This document shows positions 12,291-23,624 of a DNA stretch of 64,000 nucleotides, piece after piece. Origin of the DNA: Rana temporaria (lineage: Eukaryota > Chordata > Amphibia > Anura > Ranidae); contig NC_053490.1 of assembly GCF_905171775.1 (NCBI RefSeq), positions 152,340,469 through 152,404,468 on the forward strand, given 5' to 3'. The position numbers and the translations under genes were made by a program. The notes beneath the pieces were generated by a model. That model did not search any database. It was not told where the DNA came from and worked only from the letters and a program-made list of their open reading frames with translations. Numbering within the stretch: position 1 is the first letter of the stretch; each line of letters begins with the position of its first letter.

Positions 12291-12825
12291 ACATCTCCCT
12301 CCCAAGTACAAAGTTCACTTCACAGATTCTAGTTCAGAGCTCGCCCCCCTTCAACCTTCCAGTACAGAGCTTTTCTATGCACAGAGTGGGGCTGCAGATG
12401 AGTACTTACAGTGTCCGTGCAGGCTGCTGGTGAAGAGGAGCCTCTGTCTGTGTAGATTCCCCACCCCCCTTTCTCTGCTCTCCCATATATAGAGGCAGGA
12501 GGGGTCTGAGAGGCCACCGGGAGAGGAGCACTGTCACTAGTAAGTACAGATGCAGAACATCTGTATTTACAAGTAACAAAAGTGAGCCGCACCAGAAGTG
12601 GCAGAACTCTGGCTACAAAAAAACCCTGGCAGGCAGCACAAGCTGTTTTGGGCCCCACAACAATAAATGGGCCCATGGCAGCTACCCCTTTTGCTCCGAG
12701 TTAAAGACAGCCCCGAAGACCATAATAAGGTATCAAGTCAAATCTATTTTAGTGGAAATGTATCTTTTTTTTTACATTTCTGAATGAGGTGGTGGGTGGG
12801 GTGGGGTGGGAAGAGACTGTAGTTC
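12291..12825. other. Unassigned sequence
   Basis: No recognisable gene. G/T-rich runs occur at 12787-12811 next to the following MITE. Confidence 0.4.
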
Positions 12826-12828
12826 TTA

Positions 12829-13348
12829 TGCCGCGTACACACAATCATTTTTCGGCATGAAAAAAACGATGTTTTTCGGCATGTAGAAAAAAACATTGTT
12901 TTTTCCAACTTCATCATTAAAACGGCATTGCCCATGCACGATCGTTTTAAAAAAATGCTCTAGCAAAGCGCGGTGATGTACAACACGTACGACAGCACTA
13001 TAAAGGGGAAGTTCCATGTGGATGACACCACCCTTGGGGCTGCTTTAGCTGATTTCCTGTCAGTAAAAGACGATTCGCGCTTTTCTGTCTGTTACAGCGT
13101 GATGAATGTGCTTACTCCATTACGAATGGTAGTTTTACCAGAACAAGCGCTCCCATCTCATAACTTGCTTCTGAGCATGCGCGGGTTTTTAACGTCGTTT
13201 TAGCCCACACACATCATTTTTTACAACCTTAAAAACGACATCGTTAAAAAATGCAGCATGTTAGAAAAAATTTTTTTTTCGTTTTTCAGAAATTACATTT
13301 TTTTAAAACGTTTTTTTCATGCCGAAAAATGATCATGTGTACGCGGCA
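12829..13348. mobile_element. Harbinger-type MITE, 520 bp, TTA duplication
   Basis: Terminal inverted repeats TGCCGCGTACACACAATCAT and ATGATCATGTGTACGCGGCA are flanked by TTA at 12826-12828 and 13349-13351. TTA/TAA 3-bp duplications are the hallmark of PIF/Harbinger. The interior (12971-13200) matches the right end of the Harbinger element at 60783-63895, including an ACTATAAAGGGGAAGTTC TATA-box word at 12998-13015. Confidence 0.88.
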
Positions 13349-13351
13349 TTA

Positions 13352-14735
13352 GTTTTGCACTGACATCTTTGTCCACATTTAAAACTCCTCTCTCAAGGAC
13401 CAGTCACTAGAACAGGATATTGTCCCGCAAGGACAAAAAAAATAAACAAAACAAAGAATATAAACTTACATATGCCATATAACTTCCCTTGTATTTATTT
13501 ATCTTTCTGTCTGTGGTCTCATAATTTTCTATAGAGATTTTCATCTACACCCATATAAAAACATCACATTGCAATGTGTCCAAACAGTTGAATTAGATTA
13601 AACTGGAATACTAACTAATAACTGCTTTCCAAACTAATTTGCAATTTATTCCAACAAAAAATGTGTTGTTTCTGTGTAATGCACCATAGATTATGGAGGA
13701 TACTGTATCTAGTAATGCAAAAGAATACATGACATTGTAAATTGTTATTGTAAACAGCATAGAACATACTACATTGCTTTACTGCAGTCTGGTGGAGGGA
13801 AGATTGCACAGACTTACATGTTCCAGGTAGAAAAATTTACAGTATTCAAACGCATGGCTCAACATAATTGTTCTAAGTCCTTTCATTAACAGATGTGCAC
13901 ACAACCACTTATGTCAAACTCGAAAAAACCAACATCTTGCAATGCCCCCTTTACACATTTAATCTGGTAATTAACATCTGCAGGGCATTCTCCAGTGTTA
14001 ATTATTTTTATTCTTAGTTTTTTTTTTTTTTTGCTTTTTAAAATAATTTCTGAATGCTTACAGAATTTGAGTTTTCACCTGGCAGTAGGAAGTCCTGTAT
14101 GATGGGATTGATGCTGGTACATTTTACTGTTGGGCGGGGTGCTGCTTTAACAACCTTCACCTCTATAGTTAATCGATCCACTTAGCAACTGCTTCATTAT
14201 TTGATTTTGACACATTGCTGTGCTAGTGCATTGCATTATTCATTATGATTGGGCTGCCAATGCACCAGAATAGACAACAAATTGTAGTGTTAATGCATGT
14301 CGTAATGCGCTACAGGTGTATTGGGAAGGTGCATAGGGTTACCATTCAGAAAGACATCTTCCTTACCAACAAATAAACTAAAAGCCACCAGGCTAAAAAA
14401 AAAAAAAAAAACAATAATAATCAGCGAGTAAGCCAGCACATCAAGAATAATAAGCTCATGGAGAGCAAAAAGACAATGTACATACATAAAATGTTTTGGC
14501 TATATTTTTGGAAAAGGCAGAACAGCAGTATAAATATTGTGTTAAATTAATCACAATGAATCATGGGTTAGCCTTTTGGGAAATTTCCCATATAAGATTT
14601 TATCATTTAGATGATTTGTGAGATTTGCCTTGATCTGTTTTAGGAAACCTTGTCCATAGATCCAGAGAAAGATGAATGAAAACCTGGAGACATTTTGGTT
14701 GATTATGACTGAAAAAAGAAAAACAAATCATTACT
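13352..14735. other. AT-rich stretch with no recognised gene
   Basis: It holds poly-T (14019-14032) and poly-A (14395-14411) runs, and TGCATT-rich words at 14225-14335 shared with 3588-3832. No domain-bearing frame is visible. Confidence 0.45.
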
Positions 14736-15155
14736 TAGACCCCTTTCACACTGAGGACATTTTGTAGGAGCTATAGCGTTAAAAATAGCGCCTGCAATCC
14801 TCCCTTAAACAGCTGCTCTATTCACTCCAGTGTGAAAGCCCGAGGGCTTTCACACTGGAGCAGTGCGCTGGCAGGGCGTCAGAAAAAGTCCTGCCAGCAG
14901 CTTCTTTGGAGCGTATTAGGAGCAGTGAACTCACCGCTCCTAATGCGCTCCTGCCCATTGAAATCAATGGGCAGCGCCGCCGTACCGTCGGCAATACGCC
15001 GCTGTAGCAGTGCATTGTGGGTGGTTTTAACCCTTTCTCGGACGCTAGTGGGGGCTAAAAGCGCCGAAATGCGCTGCAAATTTGACGGTAAGATAGCAGC
15101 GTTTTACCGCTATTTTACCGCCGACGCTATGGGCGGCACCAGTGTGAAAAGGATC
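14736..15155. mobile_element. Fold-back MITE with CCCTTTCACACTG ends
   Basis: The inverted ends GACCCCTTTCACACTG and CAGTGTGAAAAGGATC enclose several internal palindromes, including a near-perfect hairpin CCAGTGTGAAAGCCC/GGGCTTTCACACTGG at 14828-14861. A possible TTACT duplication lies at 14731-14735 and 15156-15160. The open frames inside are by-products of the palindromes. Confidence 0.65.
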
Positions 15156-15839
15156 TTACTCCAAATATGCCAATTTTCCAGACCTTGGATATATTTACAT
15201 ATATTTAATTTCACACTAAATTTTTTGATTTTGCCATTATCATGCCTTTTCCTTGCTAATCGTGCATATGTACGTACTAAATAAACATATAGGAAATAAC
15301 CTATATACAAATATAATATTTGCTACATACACGCACACACACAGTTATTATGTACTTCAATTTGCCTTTCCCTTTGACTCTAATTTTTTTTTTTGACACG
15401 GAAACATTTTGCTGTCATTTTTTACCTAGCTTTTAAGAATCAAAAACTCTTGTGCATCCTTAAGGCAGGCCAGAGATTTTGGAATTTTCTTGTACAAAAG
15501 AGTTTTATTGAAAAAACACATCAACAATCAAAAAAAAAGAGAATACAAAAGAAAAAAAAAGGCAGTGGAGGACACACCATAAGCTTATCAAATATCAGAA
15601 AAGATAGTCCGTAAACCTGAGGTTAGTCCCGCTCCTAGGGATCCGAAAGCGAATCCAGAAGGCCGGCTATAAAATGTCCTCAACTCAAGTGGCCTGCTAG
15701 AGTGACCTAATGCTGGCTTAGGTAACATTCCGGTTATCACACCGGGGTAAATGTAAAACTTAAAAGCACAGTTGTTATACAATACACAACCTTACAAAAA
15801 AAATATATGTATATAAAAATAAAAAATAAATTAGAAATA

Positions 15840-15907
15840 TATACATATATATATAAAAATAAATGATGTGACAAAAATAAAAAATAAAATATATAAATAT
15901 AAACATA

Positions 15908-15961
<54 letters not shown>

Positions 15962-15962
15962 C
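15840..15962. repeat. AT/TATA microsatellite within the L1 3' region
   Basis: Interrupted (AT)n and ACATATAT runs. Tyrosine/isoleucine frames over it are simple-repeat artefacts. Confidence 0.85.
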
Positions 15963-16267
15963 ATACATATAAAATTCAAGCAGGCACATAACAGAGGAAA
16001 TCAGTATTCCAATTTGTAAAAGAAAAAATGCATCCTGTGTCCAAGGCCAGCAGGACCAAGCCTGAGGGCCCGAGCCACAAAGAAAGAAAGGGAGGATGAA
16101 AAGAAAGAAAGCCAGCTAGAAAAGTAGCATGAACCAGTAGCGATGAAGGGAAAGAGGAATAGAAATAGAAAAGAACAGCAAGAAGAAAGTAAAAAGAATA
16201 AAAGAAGATAGAAGAAAAAAAAAGGAGGAAGGAAAGGGGTCCACGGGGTGGGGGGAACGGAGGCTCA

Positions 16268-17958
16268 TCAAAGAGAAAGTAGTGCTGGGTCAAACCGTGA
16301 AGGGTGGTTGTAAGCCACCCAGGGTTGCCACACCCGGAGGAATTTATCGTGGGTATCTGCCAACACAGCAGTAAGTTTCTCATTAACCATAATATCATTA
16401 ATGCAGTTTTTAACTGCTTCGAAGCTGAGAACCGGGGTCTTCCAGGCCCTTGCAATGATCAATTTAGTTGCAGTAAAAACATGCGCCGCCAACTGGCGTT
16501 CAGGGCGGAGAAGCTCCGTGATCGGTTTCCATAAAAGGGCCTCAAAGGGGTCCCTCTTCAAGTTGGTATCAAAGAGGTTGCGGAGCAGCGCATAAACTCT
16601 AACCCACAATCTGCATACCCTGGGACAGGTCCACCAGACGTGTGCCATCGTACCCTCCTGAGAGCATCCACGGAAACACAAAGGAGAGTAGGAAGGTATG
16701 AAACTCGCCAGCTTGGTCGGGGTATAGTACCACCTATAGAACACTTTATAAGCGTTCTCTTGAAAGAGAACATTTGTAGAACATTTAGACAATGCCATGG
16801 TCATAGCCTGCCAATCTTCCGGATCGAGTTGCTTCCCAAGCTCAGCCTCCCACTGGAGGTGATAAGGTCTCAAAGGCGGTCTCTTAGAGTTGATAATCGC
16901 TGTGTAAATCAGAGATATGAGACCCGGGGAATGGGGGCGCGATCTACATAAGCTTTCGAAGGGGGTCATGATATAGGGGGTAGGTTGGGATCTGAGAAGG
17001 CGCTGAAGGAAATGTCGGAGTTGCAAGTAGCTATAGTGTTCCCTGAGGGGAATATCATGGGAGGAACGTAAGAGTGAAAAAGAAATAATCTTGGTTGGAG
17101 AAAGCATAGAATGAACATCTACGAAGCCATGTTCAGTCCACCATGCAAACTGTAAGGGATTATCCCTACCTGGTGGGAATAGGGGGCTATGAAGAAGGTG
17201 AAGCAACGGAAGATGAGGGGAGATCAGACCTGCAGAATATTTAACCGAATCCCATAACCGAAGGGAATGGGCCAGACAAGGACCTATAGAAGGCGGGCGA
17301 TGTGCTCGAGGGAGCCATGGAAGAGAGGCTAGAGGCGTCGGGTGGGAGTCCACCAAATCAAAAGTAGCCCACAATGGCATTTGCTGTTTCTCATGGAGAC
17401 GAGACAATGGAGCGATACCCGCCGCAGTATAGTAAGCAAGCAAATTAGGAACCGACAGGCCACCATTAATTCTGCGTGCAAAAAGCACCTGCCTCTTAAT
17501 CCTGGGCCTCTTATGGCCCCAGATAAACTGCATAAGTTTACGTTGGTGTATTCTAAGGATATGAGAGGGTACCTGGACAGGTAAAACCCGAAAATAATAG
17601 AGCAGTTTTGGAAGATAGGTCATACGTACCGTCGCCACCCTCCCGAACCAAGAGAGCGGAAGAGTGGACCAAGAGGCGAGCATAGCTGACAAATTGCCAA
17701 ACAAAGAAGGAAAGTTGGCCTGATACAGTTCGGAGTACTTCGAGGTAAGCTTAATCCCCAAATAGGGTAATGAGGTCAACCATTGAAAAGGGAACGCCGA
17801 CCGTAGGGAGTCTAAATCCAAGGGGGAAAGGTTGATAGACATTGCCTTCGATTTTGCCTGATTAACTGCTAAGCCTGAGAACAAAGCAAAAGAATCCAAA
17901 AGGGACAACAAATTGGGGAGAGAAATTCTAGGTTTGGTGATGGTCAACAGAATGTCAT
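16268..17958 (-). pseudogene. L1 ORF2 C-terminal two-fifths, open over 563 codons
   Basis: From HDILLTITKP (the residues after the YADD centre) through the thumb (WFGRVATVRMTYLPKLLYYF), the central region, and a C-terminal cysteine knuckle (CFRGC…HVWWTCP) the frame is fully open to the stop at 16268. The reading frame continues upstream of the element to 18094, but those 45 codons come from host flank (17959-18094), not from the LINE. There is no endonuclease or RT palm, so the fragment has no activity. An intact frame despite truncation suggests a rather recent insertion. Confidence 0.9.
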
Positions 17959-17975
17959 GAGATTTTGGAATTTTC

Positions 17976-18774
17976 ATTCCTTCTACCATGGGGGGAAGGT
18001 AAGAAAATTGCTTGGTCCTCCAATCAGCACTGACAGTGCTAATGTGTTCTGCCTGTGTTGAGTACTGGAAGCCTTCCCTATCAGCAGAACACAATGATTA
18101 GTGTAGCCAGCTATAGTCAGACTTGGTGGTGCTAATTGTTCAAGAAAAACTCAACAGGGGTGTCCATACATGGATTATAATTTGTCTGGTCCTTGCTGAA
18201 CCGGACAAATTTCGGTCCATGTAATGCTGGCTTAAGGATTACATGTCACCAAAATAAACACCTATTTAGGAGGATCAGTGACCTGCTGATCTACCTGTAA
18301 ACAGAATCTGTGTAGTGATCGTCAGTTGTGCTGATCTTCTTTCTACATGATGTGCTTAGTCAATGGTAATGACAAAAGCACATTTTTAATAGGGTTACAT
18401 TACAGTTAAAATGTGCTAACATTGTGTCATATGATATAGCATTGTGATGGTCTTTATTATCGCTGCTAATATTATTTTATTTTTATTTTTACTGACTACT
18501 GCACCACATCTTTCAGCACTTGCTTGGTGTGATAGTAGGATGGCTTAAAATTTACATTAAGGTGCTAAGATCTAAGATGATGAAACAGATTGGTGAGCTA
18601 CAAAGGATAGAGTGGTTATCTGTAAAATTATTGTTAAAAGTTAATTGCCTGCACTTATGGCCTTCTTTACCCTGGCTACTACTGTCCACAGCACTGGTCC
18701 CTAATAATGCCCTAACTATTTTGATAGCTCTACCCTGATTTAGATATACTATATGTCAAAAAGAGAAAAACAAT
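17976..18774. other. Unassigned sequence
   Basis: No coding, RNA or clear repeat signal. GTCCATACATGG and CCGGACAAATT words near 18160-18210 look like remnants of a small MITE. Confidence 0.4.
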
Positions 18775-18960
18775 TTGGGACTTTAAGTGAGGCGGTGACC
18801 TGGTAAGGTCCAGTGCCTCCATCCCTGTCTCAATGAGAATGGGAAAAGGGCAGTGGGACTTTACATGAGGCACATAGGTTTGCAGCAATAAATGTATTAG
18901 TTATATCATTAATATGGTACATAATAGTAGTAATGATACAAAAATAGAATCTATGATACA

Positions 18961-19057
<97 letters not shown>

Positions 19058-19070
19058 GTAATAAAAACAC
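18775..19070 (+). repeat. Dispersed repeat, copy shared with 46 and 47 kb
   Basis: GTGAGGCGGTGACCTGGTAA, ATTAGTTATATCATTAATAT and GTACATAATAGTAGTAATGA words recur inverted at 46100-46280 and 47230-47340. The other part (GACCATTGTTGTCACATAAT, 21254-21275) continues after the intervening elements, so 19073-21238 interrupts this copy. Confidence 0.7.
18962..19055. repeat. (AT)47 microsatellite
   Basis: A nearly pure AT dinucleotide run of about 94 bp. Confidence 0.97.
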
Positions 19071-19479
19071 ATTGGCCCAGATTCAAGAAGCAATTGCGCC
19101 CGTGTAACCATGAGTTACACGGCGCAATTGCTTACTTGCTCCCGTGTAACGAGTGCTCCTGATTCAGGAACCTTGGGCCAGATCAACAAAAGAGATACGA
19201 CGGAGTAACTGCTGTTACTCCATCGTATCCCTTGTCCTAACTTTGAAACTGATCCACAGAAGCAGTTTTCCAAAGTTAGGCAGAAGATCCGGCATGTGTA
19301 ATTGAATTACACTGCCGAATCTTAGGATGCAGTACCGCATCCGCCGCTGGGGGCATTTTGAGTCGAAATGCCGCTTCTAGTATGCAAATTAGCACTTAGG
19401 GCGATCCACAAAGCTTTTCAGCTTCGTTTTTTCGCCGTAAGTTTTAGTTTGCAAGTGTAAAACTAGGGCTGGTGTTACA

Positions 19480-20040
19480 AAGTGTAAAGTTAGTAACACC
19501 ATGTAAAAGCCCATTCAAGCGACGGCATTTGGTATGCATTCCTGAGGGAGAACTCCACGGCAATTTGTAAAATCAAAACCGGCATGGGTTCCCCCCCCCA
19601 GGAGCATACCAGGCCCTTGGGTCTGGTATGGGTTGTAAGGAGACCCCCCCTACGCCGAAAAATCGACGTAGGGGGTCCCCCTACAATCCATACCAGACCC
19701 GTATCCAAAGCACGCTACCCGGCCGGTCAGGAAAGGGAGTGGGGACGAGCGAGCGCCCCCCCCCTCCTGAGCCGTACCAGGCCGCATGCCCTCAACATGG
19801 GGGGGTTGGGTGCTCTGGGGCAGGGGGGCGCACTGCGGGCCCCCCCACCCCAGAGCACCCTGTCCCCATGTTGATGAGGACAGGACCTCTTCCCGACAAC
19901 CCTTGCCGTTGGTTGTCGGGGTCTGCGGGCGGGGTGCTTATCGGAATCTGGGAGTCCCCTCAAATAAGGGGGCCCCCAGATACCGGCCCCCCACCCTAAG
20001 TGAATGGATATTAAGTTATTAAACACACAACACAAGGGTT
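19480..20040. repeat. GC-rich composite dispersed repeat, copy 2
   Basis: It shares GTACCAGGCCGCATGCCCTC, GGTCTGGTATGG and CATATTGAGG-like palindromic modules with 1100-1992, 43260-43760 and 51990-52505. Complementary GGGGACCCCC-type stems dominate it. Confidence 0.7.
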
Positions 20041-20104
20041 TTTAAAATAATTTATTAGTCTGCTCCGGAGGCCCCCCTGTCTTCTTTATTAGCTCTAATA
20101 CCAG

Positions 20105-20230
20105 GGGGGGCTTCTTCCGCTCTCCGGGGGTCTTCTCCGCTCTCCGGGGGGGTTTCTTCTTCCGCTCTCCGGGGGGGGTCTTCTCCGCTCTCCGGGGGTC
20201 TTCTCCGCTCTCCGGGGGTCTTCTTCTATC
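20105..20230 (+). repeat. Short tandem repeat of CTTCTCCGCTCTCCGGGGGT
   Basis: About six copies of a 19-23 bp GC-rich unit. It is not coding. Confidence 0.85.
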
Positions 20231-21425
20231 TTCGCCGCTCTCCGCTGTTGACTCGGCGCACCCCGGTTCTTCTGCAGCTGTCCGGTGCCTTCTCCTTCAG
20301 CGCTGGCTGCCTGCTATCTTCGTGTGTTAGCTCAATTACTAGCAGGCAGCCAACGCGGTCTTCTGTGACGTCACCTTCTTCTCTTCTGTTCTTCTCCCTT
20401 CTTCCGATGTTGACACGTCGCCTCTTCTCACTGCAATGATGGAAGCGCGCCTTGCATCCCATTTATATAGGCATCACCGTCCCATCATGCTCCGGTAGGT
20501 ACCCACGTGGTGGGTGCACGTGGGTAGGCACCACTTTGTAAGTGCTTTGTGGATCGGGCACTTAGGTAGAAATTTTAAGGCAGTGTAACTTAAATGGGAT
20601 CTTTTAAGTTGCGCCAGGTTTTTGTGGATCTGGCCCTATGTTACACCGGCTGCAGCCTAAAATCTGCGCGGCATAAGGCTCTTATGCCTCGCAGATTTTA
20701 GGCTGCATTCTTGCGGGGGCCGCTAGGGGGCGCTCCCATTGTGTATCAGCGTGTAGTATGCAAATTGCATACTACCACTGATTCACAATCTTGCGCGGGC
20801 CCCGCGCAAGCCAGGTACGGAGTTTCCGTATGGCTACTTTAGCGCAAGGCTGCCCTTTCTTATAGCAGGGGCAGCCTGTGCTAAAGTATACCGCCGCTCC
20901 CGCGTCGCGACGTTCAAATGTTACGTCGTTTGTGTAAGTGCTTCGTGAATGGCGCTGGATGCCATTCAGGTTCACTTTGAAGCAAATGACGTCCTTGCGA
21001 CGTCATTTGCCGCAATGCACGTCGGGAAAGTTTCCCAACGGAGCATGCGCTGTACGCTCGGTGCGGGAGCGCGCCTAACTTAAATGATTCCCGCCCCCGG
21101 CGGGATCATTTAACTTGCGCGTGCTTACGCTACTGCTCCGTGAATCGAGGGCAGCGCAAAATATTTGCGTGGGCGCAGGGCAAAATCGTTGCCCTGTGCC
21201 CGTGCAAATAAAGCGCAAGCTATGCTGAATCTGGGCCACTGTCACATATAAAAGTGGACCATTGTTGTCACATAATACACATATGGAGAGTATCTAATAA
21301 AATACAGTTGCAATACAAAGTATGTGAACCCTTTTGGAATGATATGGATTTCTGCACAAATTGGTCATAAAATGTGATCTGATCTTCATCTAAATCACAA
21401 CAATAGACAATCACAGTCTGCTTAA

Positions 21426-21937
21426 AGCGTTCACCCTAAAAAACATCTATGTACCATTACATGCAGCATACTTGTGTCAGCTACAGTATGCTGTTTTTTT
21501 TTTTTTTTTTTTCGCTGTACTTACCGTTTAATCGTTCATTTTCTTTTCTTCCTCCCACGGGGAATAGGCGTTCCTAAGAAGAGGCGTAGGTGATTGACGT
21601 GCGGCTAAGGCACGTCACACGTTCTGAAAATAGCCGGACTAGAACTCGGCTCTTCACGGCGCTATACGGTGCCTGTGCACAGACTAGGCGCTGACTGCGC
21701 AGGCGCAGTATATAGCCGAGTCCTAGTTCGGCTATTTTCGAAACGCGTGACGTGCCTTAGCCGCACGTCAATCATCTACGCCTCTTCATAGGAACGCCTA
21801 TTCCCCACAGGAGGATGAAAAGAAAATGAACGATTAAACGGTAAGTACAGCGAGAAAAAAAAAAAAACAGCATACTGTAGCTGACGCAAGTATGCTGGAT
21901 GGGATGGTATATAATTCTTTTAGGGTGAACCTCCGCT
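21426..21937. mobile_element. Long fold-back MITE with TTAA duplication, 512 bp
   Basis: TTAA at 21422-21425 and 21938-21941 flanks AGCGTTCACCCTAAAA…TTTTAGGGTGAACCTCCGCT. The interior is a very long hairpin. GGAATAGGCGTTCCTAAGAA and its complement, and GCGGCTAAGGCACGTCAC and its complement, pair across nearly the whole length. TTAA duplication is typical of piggyBac-mobilised elements. Removing it joins the Tc1 sequence perfectly (…CTGCTTAAACTAATAAC). Confidence 0.93.
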
Positions 21938-22242
21938 TTAAACTAATAACACACAAAGAATTAAATGTTACCATGTTTTTATTGAACACACCATGTAAAC
22001 ATTCACAGTGAAGGTGGAAAAAGTATGTGAACCCTTGGATTTAATAACTGGTTGAACCTCCTTTGGCAGAAATAACTTCAACCAAACGTTTTCCTGTAGT
22101 TGCAGATCAGACGTACACAACAGTCAGGAGTAATTCTTGACCATTCCTCTTTACAGAACTGTTTTAGATCAGCAATATTCTTGGGATGTCTGGTGTGAAT
22201 CGCTTTCTTGAGGTCATGCCACAGCATCTCAATCGGGTTGAG

Positions 22243-22250
22243 GTCAGGAC
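22243..22250. repeat. 8-bp target duplication, left (GTCAGGAC)
   Basis: Identical to 40888-40895. Eight-bp duplications are the hallmark of hAT integration. Confidence 0.93.
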
Positions 22251-22756
22251 TAGTGTTGCTCACGAATATTCGCATTGCGAATATTCGACTCGAATATAGC
22301 ATATTCGAGAAATCGCGCTATATTTCGAAATTCGCGGTGAATATTCGCAATTCCGAATATTCGATTTTTTACAATTTTTTTTTTGAACCAGATCACATCC
22401 TAGATATCTCCATCGACGTCTAAAAGCATTGCTGGTATCATTAGAGACCCTGGGCCGAGTAGCTGAAGCGTTCATTGAATTTTCCAGAAAGATCGCAATG
22501 CGATTATTCGGCAAACGCAATATCGCGCGATTACTTTCCTCGCCCCGATCTTCCGCATCAGAGCGATTTTTACAGTTTCATTTGTAAAACAGATCACATC
22601 CTAGTGATCTCCATAGACGTCTGAAAGCATTGCTGGTATGATTAGAGCCATTGGGCCGAGTAGCTGAAGCGATCATTTTATATTGCCGAATATTCGCAAT
22701 GCGAATATTCGGCAATAGGAATATTGCGCGATTATTTGCTCCGCCCTTTTGCATCA
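22251..22756. repeat. hAT left terminal and subterminal region
   Basis: It is rich in ATTCGCATTGCGAATATTCG palindromes. A module of about 90 bp starting CAGATCACATCCTAG and ending GGGCCGAGTAGCTGAAGCG occurs twice (about 22389-22476 and 22591-22676), and once in the nested derivative (32424-32490). Such repeated subterminal words are candidate transposase-binding sites (inference). Confidence 0.8.
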
Positions 22757-22759
22757 GAG

Positions 22760-22834
22760 CCAATCAGAGTTCTCCTTCCACACTCGTCACAGGTTAGCAA
22801 CCAATAGGAACCTGCCTGCATGGACATTATATAA
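22760..22834 (+). promoter_or_regulatory. Putative transposase promoter: two CCAAT boxes and TATA box
   Basis: GCCAATCAGAG at 22759-22769 and CCAATAGG at 22801-22808 are good NF-Y/CCAAT sites. TATATAA at 22828-22834 is correctly placed for a start near 22860. They lie just inside the left terminal region, upstream of the transposase. The function is inferred from motif order and spacing. Confidence 0.6.
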
Positions 22835-22859
22835 GCTCACTCCCAGCACCATTTCATTG

Positions 22860-23624
22860 CAGATTCAGAAGCTGGCTATAGAGTGTGGAGGCTGTTTCTG
22901 TGTTCCTGGTTTCCTGTGTCTTTGTTCTTGATTGATTTAGATCATCACCAGCATTGCTATTTAGTGATTCCAGTGGATCTTTTCCAGTATATCAACTGCT
23001 TTTTTCAAAGCAATAGACCCAAGAGCTTTTTTCAAAGCTACGTTTTGTGCTGTTTTGTGCTGTTTTTTTCATTTGTGTTACTGTTTGATCCTGCAATCCT
23101 CGCTGTTCAGTTATATTTGCAAGAGATTTCAGAACACATTTTGCTGAGCTTTATAAAAGAGCTTTTCTAAAAGCTAAGTTTTGTTCATCTTGTGTTACTG
23201 TTAGATCTTGCAGGTTCGCTGTTCAGTGATATTTGATAGGCATCTCAGTTCACATTTTGTTTAGTTTTCCCTAAAGAGCTTTTATAAAAGCTAAGTTTTG
23301 TGTTCAGTTTAGTTAAATTTTGTGTAGTAAGTGTACACACTGTTAGTGTACATTTATTTCATCTAGCTTAGCTTAGTGTGTGTTTAGTGTCTGTGTTTTG
23401 TGTTTAAAAAAAAAAAAAAAAAAAAAAGTTAGTGTTTGTTTAGTGCTTTTTTTTTTTCTTTAATTTTGTAGTCCTTGTCTGGTGTACTACTTTTCTTATA
23501 GTTTAGTAGCTGTCTGTGTACGTCTTTGTCTGCGTGCCTGTCTTGTAAAAAATACACAAAAACACATTTTGTTCACATTTCCCCCCCCAATAAAGTTTAC
23601 CCCCCCACACACATATCAGCAATA
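22860..23624 (+). other. Presumed 5' leader of the hAT transposase
   Basis: It is T-rich with a 20-bp A run at 23406-23426 and internal partial repeats of GAGCTTTTATAAAAGCTAAGTTTTGT. No upstream frame with a domain was seen. An unrecognised intron is possible. Confidence 0.45.

Larger units (their letters stand above)
15490..17958 (-). mobile_element. 5'-truncated L1 insertion with 17-bp target duplication
   Basis: The word GAGATTTTGGAATTTTC is present at both 15473-15489 and 17959-17975 and is perfect over 17 bp, which marks a target-primed reverse-transcription insertion. The element lies on the minus strand. An AATAAA signal (15504-15509, read on the minus strand) lies about 15 nt from its 3' end, and there is no real poly(A) tail. 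Its 5' end is truncated within ORF2, right at the RT active-site region (…HDILLTI). Confidence 0.92.
19175..20636. mobile_element. Nested element with GGGCCAGATC ends carrying the GC-rich composite repeat
   Basis: GGGCCAGATCAACAAAAG on the left and TTTGTGGATCTGGCCC on the right form imperfect inverted ends inside the 19073-21238 element. It contains the GC-rich composite repeat (19480-20040) and the 20105-20230 tandem block. Confidence 0.6.
19073..21238. mobile_element. Fold-back element with TGGCCCAGATTCA ends, itself invaded
   Basis: The ends TGGCCCAGATTCA and TGAATCTGGGCCA are perfect inverted repeats. The same terminal type (GGCC…TCTGAATC(T/C)GGCCC) bounds 46421-47131 and the right end of 49695-50380. 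The interior carries TACGTCG/CGACGTAA palindromes and a second nested element at 19175-20636. There is no transposase. Confidence 0.72.
21305..22250 (-). pseudogene. Tc1 element, left half (transposase C-terminus)
   Basis: The element begins with CAGTTGCAATACAAAGTATG after TA. The minus-strand frame 22250-22079 encodes SPDLNPIEMLWHDLKKAI…RLICNYRKTFG, the C-terminal end of a Tc1 transposase including the third catalytic glutamate. The rest of the same gene is at 44257-45008, in the same orientation. The half is invaded by a TTAA element at 21426-21937 and cut at 22250 by the hAT insertion. Confidence 0.92.

Noticed and set aside
17959..18094. First 45 codons of the 608-codon frame as part of an L1 protein
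   Set aside because: They lie outside the 17-bp duplication and are host flank joined in frame by chance.
18830..19162. Tyr-Ile repeat frames on both strands
   Set aside because: Simple translation of the (AT)n microsatellite.
23526..23624. N-terminal extension of the hAT transposase upstream of 23625
   Set aside because: The open frame begins with TTG, not ATG. The first ATG with a good context is at 23625.
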